Shown here: one piece after another, positions 1 through 3,501 of the stretch
Numbering within the stretch: position 1 is the stretch's first letter
Layout of the letters: each line of letters begins with the position of its first letter
Made by a program: the position numbers and the translations under genes
The notes under the pieces: model-generated
What the model was told of the DNA's origin: nothing
The model's database searches: none
The model's input: only the letters and a program-made list of their open reading frames with translations
Assembly (NCBI GenBank): GCA_030430725.1
Contig: JAUIKP010000289.1
Coordinates: 1-5,043 of the forward strand
Length of the DNA: 5,043 bases
Source of the DNA: Nitrospiria bacterium
GTDB lineage: Bacteria > Nitrospirota > Nitrospiria > Nitrospirales > UBA8639
Direction of reading: 5' to 3'

Positions 1-373
1 TCTCTTTCAAACTGGATTCAGCCCAAAAAATGAGATACAGACACTGCCCTCCCATTGTCAGTATCCCACCACAAAAATGTGAGCTATGTCTTGGCCATTC
101 CATCCCCTCATTCACCAAGATTTTCCGACTGGACAGGGTGCTCATCACCCCTGTGTTGATGAATCCTCTCCAATACTTCACACAGTAGAATCTATTATGA
201 AACTAATCAATTCATTTTACCTGAACAAGATGGTGGAGTGACCAGACTTCTCCATGATATTGGCGACCTTTTGCGAATACTCATGGTTATGGCTTCATTG
301 AGTTTTCCTCGATAATACACTAGTTGGAAGTTTGCCAAACATCCCAAACATTCATAAAGAGCATTACCATAAA
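1..373. other. Intergenic stretch, no supported gene
   Basis: I see no convincing gene here. On the minus strand a frame starting at an ATG (143-145) stays open to the left edge for 48 codons. Its product (beginning MSTLSSRKILVNEG) resembles no family I know, and only an AGGGG very close to the ATG could serve as a ribosome site, so I do not call it. An imperfect inverted repeat lies at 134-153: GGGTG, a 5-base loop, then CACCC, with two more pairs beyond a one-base bulge. No T-run follows it on either strand, so it is not an obvious terminator. Confidence 0.5.
369..373 (+). repeat. Putative target-site duplication, left copy
   Basis: ATAAA abuts the outer end of the left terminal inverted repeat and is repeated at 613-617. 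CC precedes both copies, but on the right these two bases belong to the element terminus, so 5 bp is the safer duplication length. A chance match of this size in AT-rich DNA cannot be excluded. Confidence 0.5.
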
Positions 374-389
374 GGGAGTGTTGAAAAAT
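374..389 (+). repeat. Left terminal inverted repeat of the element
   Basis: GGGAGTGTTGAAAAAT pairs with the reverse complement of 597-612. The only mismatches are the fourth and fifth bases (AG here, TC at the other end). Confidence 0.65.
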
Positions 390-442
390 AAAGATGTTCA
401 AGGGCAAATTCGCCCAGGATGAGATGACTCATCACAGGCTCC

Positions 443-457
443 GGGTCGGTTCAAAAA
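443..457 (+). repeat. Internal terminus-like repeat
   Basis: GGGTCGGTTCAAAAA differs from the right-end sequence GGGTCTGTTGAAAAA at only two of 15 positions, and points inward like the left terminus. It could mark the left end of an older 170-bp element (443-612) inside the 239-bp one, or a fragment of another copy. No direct repeat like ATAAA is seen outside it, which favours 374 as the end that was last mobilised. Confidence 0.5.
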
Positions 458-463
458 AGCATG

Positions 464-483
464 CCCTGAGTCTTCCCGAAGGG
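464..483 (+). repeat. CCCTGAG...GAAGGG repeat, copy 1
   Basis: The 20-base unit begins CCCTGAGTC and ends CGAAGGG. A second copy starts 34 bases downstream and differs only in the middle four or so bases. Closely related CCCTGAG...TCGAAGGG units are common dispersed intergenic repeats in many bacterial genomes. Here they lie inside the MITE-like element. Confidence 0.6.
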
Positions 484-497
484 TCCGTCCAGTCTCG

Positions 498-517
498 CCC
501 TGAGTCATGTCGAAGGG
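498..517 (+). repeat. CCCTGAG...GAAGGG repeat, copy 2
   Basis: This is the second 20-base unit in the same orientation as copy 1, with centre ATGT in place of TTCC. The conserved ends and variable centre suggest that the ends carry the function or the recombination homology. Confidence 0.6.
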
Positions 518-584
518 AAGACCACGGCCGTTTTGACGCGCGGGGCGTACGCGTAGTACGTGAGCACGGAACAATGACGAGAAC

Positions 585-602
585 GCCGCTGGCGGCATTT
601 TT
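585..602 (+). terminator. Terminator-like hairpin and T-run at element end
   Basis: GCCG (585-588) and CGGC (593-596) flank a CTGG loop and are followed by ATTTTT (597-602). Weaker A-T pairs extend the stem outward past a C/A mismatch. Read on the plus strand this resembles a short intrinsic terminator. No plus-strand gene reads into it, and the T-run is also part of the terminal inverted repeat, so termination may be incidental. Confidence 0.3.
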
Positions 603-612
603 CAACAGACCC
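597..612 (-). repeat. Right terminal inverted repeat of the element
   Basis: On the minus strand this reads GGGTCTGTTGAAAAAT, matching the left end at 14 of 16 positions. ATAAA follows immediately outside it. Confidence 0.65.
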
Positions 613-959
613 ATAAATTAAGTTCATCAATCAAACAGAACATTCACATATTGGAGAATGGATGACCATCTTCCTTCGGGATGTCCTGTTTCCCTCGCCG
701 GACAGACCTCACCCATGCACATGTTCAAGTAGTAAGGAAGGGTTCACTCGTTAATTTCAAGGAAGAATAAGGAAAAGAGAGAGGATGCTAAGAAGAGGAC
801 AAGGTAGGGAGCAGCAGTTCACGACCTACGACGACAAAATTTTATCATTAAGACAATTTTACGATCAGAATGGTCATCGTACGTTTCTCTTTAGTCCACT
901 CAATCCGTATGGCAATGGATCAGGAACCCTACACTCCACGTTACAGAATGAAATGGATA
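613..959. other. Intergenic stretch 3' of the receiver gene
   Basis: No recognisable gene. A plus-strand frame from an ATG at 785, preceded by a purine-rich AGAGAGAGG, runs to 1120. Its second half is antisense to the receiver gene and its product matches no family I know, so I treat it as unsupported. A short frame led by a Shine-Dalgarno site is listed separately at 662-754. I find no clear intrinsic terminator for the receiver gene on the minus strand. Confidence 0.5.
662..754 (+). CDS. Candidate 30-residue small ORF, unknown function
   Basis: The ATG at 662 is preceded by GGAG (653-656) at a five-base spacing, and the frame ends in TAA at 754. The product starts MTIFLRDV and contains a CTCSSS stretch. 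It has no membrane segment and no recognisable domain. An overlapping frame from 658 would end earlier. Nothing nearby depends on it: no plus-strand gene follows within reach, so a leader-peptide role is not indicated. Apart from the well-placed ribosome site there is no evidence that it is translated. It may equally be chance in an intergenic region. Confidence 0.15.
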   Translation: MTIFLRDVLFPSPDRPHPCTCSSSKEGFTR

Positions 960-1454
960 TTATTTCCAGTGATGGACATCTTGTTTGCGCTGTACGACTT
1001 CTCGAATTATCTGCAGAATTTTCCTCTGATCAAAAGGCTTTGAGAGAACGGCCAATGCCCCGGCGTGCGTCGCTCTCATTCGCACAGCATCTGAAAGGTT
1101 TCCCGTCACCATCACAGTAGGAGGACAACTGATCGCCGCATTCGAAATTTCTTCAAGGAATTCGCATCCGTTCTTATGTGGCATTTGGAAATCTGTGATG
1201 ATGAAATCAATCGTTTTTTCCTGAAAGAATTTGAGGGCAGCAATTCCATCTGCTGCCTCTATGCAACGATAGCCCTCTCGTTCTATGGCCATGCGGAGTA
1301 TCATGCGACAATCATCACTGTCGTCGACAACCAGAATCGTCACAGGATGCAAGGATTCAGGAGGTATCCTATCCAATGCCTCCTTCGACCTTACACAAAA
1401 ATATGGATTTTCCGGAGAAAGTCTCTGAGAATCGGGGAACCGTACGGGTATCAT
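960..1454 (-). CDS. Stand-alone response regulator receiver protein
   Basis: This is a CheY-like phosphoacceptor protein of 164 residues. A sensor kinase would phosphorylate the receiver domain, which then acts through protein contacts. The domain covers about residues 38-158: ILVVDD with acidic D44 and D45, phosphoacceptor D88 in ITDFQMP, switch T117 in VMVTG, and K139 in LSKPF. All key residues are present, so it should be active. A 37-residue N-terminal tail precedes the domain and resembles no domain I know. The protein ends ten or so residues after the last helix, so there is no DNA-binding or enzymatic output domain. The ATG start is supported by AGGGAGGA (1461-1468) seven bases upstream. 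The start overlaps the stop of a small upstream frame by ATGA. No kinase gene is in the window, so the partner is unknown. Family assignment is secure; the cellular role is not. Confidence 0.93.
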   Translation of the reverse strand: MIPVRFPDSQRLSPENPYFCVRSKEALDRIPPESLHPVTILVVDDSDDCRMILRMAIEREGYRCIEAADGIAALKFFQEKTIDFIITDFQMPHKNGCEFLEEISNAAISCPPTVMVTGNLSDAVRMRATHAGALAVLSKPFDQRKILQIIREVVQRKQDVHHWK

Positions 1455-1567
1455 GAAAGTTCCTCCCTGAAATTGAGTTCATCCATATGTCTCCCCCACT
1501 CTCCACACAACCGCACACATGTATTCCGGACCTCCATGTGGTTTAGGGATTTCATACTCAAATCCAT
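1451..1567 (-). CDS. Candidate 38-residue ORF coupled to the receiver gene
   Basis: An ATG at 1567, preceded by AGGA at a four-base spacing (1572-1575), opens a 38-codon frame. Its TGA (1453-1451) overlaps the receiver ATG as ATGA. The product begins MDLSMKSLNHMEV, has a C-x3-C pair in the middle (C17 and C21) and ends in a charged, probably helical segment rich in E. I do not recognise it. A ribosome site, uninterrupted frame and four-base overlap together suggest that it could be translated and could couple to the receiver gene. It may be a real small protein, a regulatory leader, or chance. A start at the GTG just before is possible but lies too close to AGGA. Confidence 0.35.
   Translation of the reverse strand: MDLSMKSLNHMEVRNTCVRLCGEWGRHMDELNFREELS
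1461..1468 (-). promoter_or_regulatory. Ribosome binding site of the receiver gene
   Basis: AGGGAGGA on the minus strand lies seven bases before the ATG at 1454. It fixes this start even though it leaves a 37-residue tail before the receiver domain. It also lies within the last codons of the small upstream frame, an arrangement typical of translational coupling. Confidence 0.8.
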
Positions 1568-2021
1568 CACTTCCTATTCAAGGACCTTTATCAGCCGCCT
1601 CTTGTTTAAAGGGCTCGAGATAACCAAAACTGGCGGACAGGTATTCTTCCACGAAGTTCCGACACAACACCTAGGGCCTTCAGGGAACTCAATTCAACGT
1701 CCCACAATATACTATCGACATACGCATTATTCAGATAATCCAATCCTTGGAAGGAAGATGGAGGACGTTTAAGCGTAAACCCTCAATCCCACAGGTTCTC
1801 TGTCAATCCGTCCCTGTTTTAAGATCGACGCGCAAAACTAGAAGGCGTTTTAGGTGTCAGGAAGGTCAGGCTCATGCACAGGCCCCTTCCCCCTTGAGCT
1901 CTTCTATCTCAAAATCGATACAAGGCATATCGTGCCCATTCAAGGTTTGCACATTCATTTGATCAGGCTTTCTGACCGGCAACCTTTCTCAATCCACACC
2001 CCGCACAAAGTATGGAAAGAT
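1568..2021 (-). other. Gene-free stretch with coding-like minus-strand fragments
   Basis: There is no intact gene of normal length. On the minus strand, consecutive frames give protein-like fragments in different phases. From 1958 an ATG frame of 28 codons ends at 1872 (product starting MNVQTLNGHDMPCIDFEIEE). From 1875 an overlapping 18-codon frame begins MSLTFLTPKTP. A frame open from 1782 to a TAA at 1606 contains LDYLNNAYVDSILWDVELSS. That last piece has no ATG and no properly spaced ribosome site, although AAGGA abuts a TTG at 1743. The pattern would fit a gene broken by frameshifts and stops, but no family is recognisable, so this is inference. The plus-strand frames at 1747-1962 and 1854-2069 look like chance. 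The promoter for the receiver gene probably lies near 1570-1700, but no convincing -35/-10 pair stands out. Confidence 0.35.
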
Positions 2022-2267
2022 TCAATGCCGAGCCCTTCCGGTACGACTACTCAATACACCTTTCCCTGATCGATTCATGAGAATAACTGGATCCACAATA
2101 TCGCCACACTGAAGACAGCGAGCGGACCTGAATTCTATTTCATTTTCAACAAGATCAAAAACCGACTCACTTGCCATGAGTCCCCCACATCGACAACACA
2201 CATCGGATCCAGGACTGGATGTCGGACAGCCATCAAGGTGAGTATTGCCATTTATGTGTGCATTCAT
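2022..2267 (-). CDS. Small zinc-ribbon-like protein, unknown function
   Basis: This is an 81-residue protein with two cysteine pairs: C24-C25-R-C27-G-G, and C51-x2-C54-G. The CxxCG knuckles are separated by 23 residues, as expected for a treble-clef or rubredoxin-like zinc ribbon. A conserved-looking stretch between them (LMASES, then acidic residues) and a downstream VILMNR segment are soluble in character. There is no signal peptide and no membrane helix. The ATG at 2267 has AGGAG at a six-base spacing (2274-2278). A longer version from a TTG at 2300 would add 11 residues but has no such site, so I prefer 2267. Small proteins with this CxRCGG...RCxxCG layout are, as I recall, frequent in Nitrospira-type genomes and mostly annotated hypothetical. 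It might bind nucleic acid or a protein partner. It is transcribed away from the transporter operon and shares its upstream region. Confidence 0.72.
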   Translation of the reverse strand: MNAHINGNTHLDGCPTSSPGSDVCCRCGGLMASESVFDLVENEIEFRSARCLQCGDIVDPVILMNRSGKGVLSSRTGRARH

Positions 2268-2392
2268 TCGAATCTCCTGGGAAAATAAAAAGCACACCAA
2301 TAAAAATTACATCATTTTGATTATGAAAGAGCATTCAACACTTCTGATAGTCAAATTTCTACTATGTTTCTCACCAAATCGGTGCAACCACT
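2268..2392. promoter_or_regulatory. Divergent intergenic region, probable promoters both ways
   Basis: This AT-rich spacer separates the minus-strand zinc-ribbon gene from the plus-strand transporter genes, so promoters for both should lie in or near it. On the plus strand, TACTAT (2360-2365) is a possible -10 but has no good -35 at standard spacing. On the minus strand, TGTAAT near 2307-2312 is a possible -10, again without a well-spaced -35. A CACC/GGTG inverted pair at 2372-2384 with a 5-base loop is too short to call an operator. Confidence 0.3.
2274..2278 (-). promoter_or_regulatory. Ribosome binding site of the zinc-ribbon gene
   Basis: AGGAG on the minus strand, six bases before the ATG at 2267. 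It decides between this start and the TTG 33 bases upstream. Confidence 0.75.
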
Positions 2393-2674
2393 ATGCCCAT
2401 CAAATTCAACCCGGAGGCTAAGAAATTTCCCCATACATTTCAGAATTGCATCCTGGAGAGAGAAAATGAAAACACCTTGATAAAAAAATCGAGCGTTGGC
2501 GCACAGGCCAGCATGAGCGAAATAGCACAATTACATCCCATTCTCCTGTGTGTTCTCAAATTTATTGAGGGATTTCCTATACCAGCACGGCATCTGATGT
2601 TGAAAAGGGAACTAGTCTCCCTTCTTGAACCCTGTTATCCTGGCCAAGGGAAATCCTGCACCCGTTCATCATGA
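2393..2674 (+). CDS. Candidate 93-residue ORF upstream of the transporter, unknown
   Basis: An ATG frame runs from 2393 to a TGA at 2674 in a region otherwise free of genes. The product starts MPIKFNPEAKKF. It has a lysine- and glutamate-rich N-terminal half, a hydrophobic stretch around residues 47-58 (LHPILLCVLKFI) and two cysteines near the end. I recognise no family. No Shine-Dalgarno site precedes the ATG, and an internal ATG at 2513 has none either. In favour, its stop overlaps the ATG of the next small frame as ATGA (2671-2674), and it runs in the same direction as the operon. It could equally be chance in a long upstream leader. Confidence 0.22.
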   Translation: MPIKFNPEAKKFPHTFQNCILERENENTLIKKSSVGAQASMSEIAQLHPILLCVLKFIEGFPIPARHLMLKRELVSLLEPCYPGQGKSCTRSS

Positions 2675-2745
2675 CGATGACGCATCACCATCAGGGCATC
2701 ATTTGCATTCGGTCCTACCCGACATCAAGAACTTGGTCCATATGA
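2671..2745 (+). CDS. Candidate 24-residue leader ORF overlapping the ATPase start
   Basis: The frame starts at an ATG that overlaps the previous frame's stop (ATGA, 2671-2674). It ends in a TGA that overlaps the ATPase ATG in the same way (ATGA, 2742-2745). The product begins MTMTHHHQG, so it carries three adjacent histidines. It has no ribosome site of its own: the nearest purine run, AAGGGA, ends 18 bases away. If translated, it could feed ribosomes to the ATPase start, which also lacks a Shine-Dalgarno site. The evidence is positional only. Confidence 0.2.
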   Translation: MTMTHHHQGIICIRSYPTSRTWSI

Positions 2746-3491
2746 AACCGTCGGTTCTGGAAATCCAACAGGTTAGCAAACAATTCCCGGATGGCACCTA
2801 TGCCCTTCAGAACGTTGAATGGCGTGTGAAAGAGGGAGAAACCATGGCGCTGATTGGTGAGAGCGGATCAGGAAAAACCACTTTCTTGCGTCTCTTGAAT
2901 CGGTTAATAGAACCAACGACCGGTGCCGTCGTCATTCAAGGCGAGCCCGCCTGGGCACAGGATCCCATTCAACTTCGTCGACGTTTGGGGTATGTTCCCC
3001 AAGATGGCGGACTCTTCCCTCATTGGACCATCAGGGAAAATGTCTGCCTCGTCCCTCACTTACTAGGATGGCCATCGGAACAGCAACTCGATCGAGTCGA
3101 CATGCTCTTACCTCTCATGAACCTGAATCCCGCCCAAATTGCCGAACGCTACCCTATTGAACTCTCAGGGGGACAGCGACAACGTGTGGCCGTGGCACGT
3201 GCCCTGGCCGCCGATCCACCCATCGTCCTGCTCGACGAACCATTTGGAGCGTTAGATCCGCTGACCCGCCATGATCTACAGGACCAATTTCTCTCCCTTC
3301 AAGCCCGATTGCAAAAAACCATGGTTCTGGTGACCCATGACATGTCAGAAGCATTCCGGCTAGGCGACCGGATTACCATCCTCAAAGAGGGACGCATTCA
3401 GCAAGTTGGAACTCCACACGAAATTCTCCATTACCCTGCCACCCCCTATGTACATTTGCTCGTTCAGCATTATCACGTTCATCGGGGTTAA
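2742..3491 (+). CDS. OpuC/OsmU-type ABC importer ATP-binding protein
   Basis: This is the cytoplasmic ATPase that powers uptake of compatible solutes or other quaternary amines (glycine betaine, choline, carnitine type). It has 249 residues and all ABC motifs: Walker A GESGSGKTT (39-47), Q-loop Q87 in YVPQDGGLFPH, signature LSGGQ (141-145), Walker B IVLLDE (161-166), D-loop ALD (170-172) and switch H199 in LVTHDMSEA. The YVPQ...GLFPHWT pattern and the SEAFRLGDRI ending are typical of the OpuCA/ProV branch. Unlike OpuCA or OpuAA it stops after the nucleotide-binding domain, so the C-terminal CBS pair that senses ionic strength is absent. The ATG is chosen because family similarity begins about five residues later. 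A TTG frame opening at 2625 would add 39 unlikely residues. No Shine-Dalgarno is visible. The fused permease gene follows after ten bases, indicating an operon. The exact substrate is not determined. Confidence 0.93.
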   Translation: MKPSVLEIQQVSKQFPDGTYALQNVEWRVKEGETMALIGESGSGKTTFLRLLNRLIEPTTGAVVIQGEPAWAQDPIQLRRRLGYVPQDGGLFPHWTIRENVCLVPHLLGWPSEQQLDRVDMLLPLMNLNPAQIAERYPIELSGGQRQRVAVARALAADPPIVLLDEPFGALDPLTRHDLQDQFLSLQARLQKTMVLVTHDMSEAFRLGDRITILKEGRIQQVGTPHEILHYPATPYVHLLVQHYHVHRG

Positions 3492-3492
3492 C

Positions 3493-3501
3493 AGGAAGGG
3501 G
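3493..3501 (+). promoter_or_regulatory. Ribosome binding site of the fused transporter gene
   Basis: AGGAAGGGG lies between the ATPase stop and the ATG at 3502, with AGGA five bases from the start. It supports this start, which leaves a proper signal sequence at the N terminus. Confidence 0.75.

Larger units (their letters stand above)
374..612. mobile_element. MITE-like non-coding repeat element (239 bp)
   Basis: The left end GGGAGTGTTGAAAAAT (374-389) is the inverted counterpart of the right end, which read on the minus strand is GGGTCTGTTGAAAAAT (612-597). They match at 14 of 16 positions, including an unbroken 11-base core. ATAAA lies directly outside both ends (369-373 and 613-617; the match extends to CCATAAA if two further bases are counted), as expected of a target-site duplication. 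The interior has no plausible coding frame and is richer in GC than its flanks. It carries several hairpins: GGGC/GCCC at 402-415, CGTAC/GTACG at 546-560, CGTG/CACG at 559-568 and GCCG/CGGC at 585-596. The structure fits a miniature inverted-repeat transposable element mobilised in trans. I recall similar GTTGAAAAA-ended repeats from Nitrospira-type genomes but cannot name the parent insertion sequence. An alternative is a nested pair of elements, because a third end-like sequence lies at 443. Confidence 0.62.

Noticed and set aside
1..145. Minus-strand frame from an ATG at 145 open to the left edge
   Set aside because: 48 codons with an unnatural-looking product and no well-spaced ribosome site. 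The edge prevents judging its true length.
134..153. Inverted repeat GGGTG/CACCC as a terminator or operator
   Set aside because: No T-run on either side and no adjacent gene that would use it.
207..407. 66-codon minus-strand ORF
   Set aside because: It starts inside the repeat element, crosses its left border, and gives an unrecognisable product.
394..621. Three overlapping ORFs (394-621 plus, 398-598 minus, 432-614 minus)
   Set aside because: They are open frames inside the MITE-like repeat, produced by its GC-rich palindromic sequence.
785..1120. 111-codon plus-strand ORF with a purine-rich leader (AGAGAGAGG before the ATG)
   Set aside because: It overlaps the receiver gene antisense for 161 bases and the product has no recognisable features. 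The purine run alone does not make it a gene, though the first 58 codons remain formally possible.
1176..1772. 198-codon plus-strand ORF
   Set aside because: Its first half is antisense to the receiver domain, its product matches no family I know, and no ribosome site precedes it.
1747..2069. Two overlapping plus-strand ORFs of 71 codons each
   Set aside because: Low-complexity serine/proline-rich products without starts supported by a ribosome site; opposite to the coding-like minus-strand fragments.
2625..2741. 39-residue N-terminal extension of the ATPase from a TTG
   Set aside because: No ribosome site, composition unlike the family, and ABC similarity begins right after the ATG at 2742.
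3154..3354. 66-codon minus-strand ORF
   Set aside because: It is antisense to the conserved signature and Walker B region of the ATPase.
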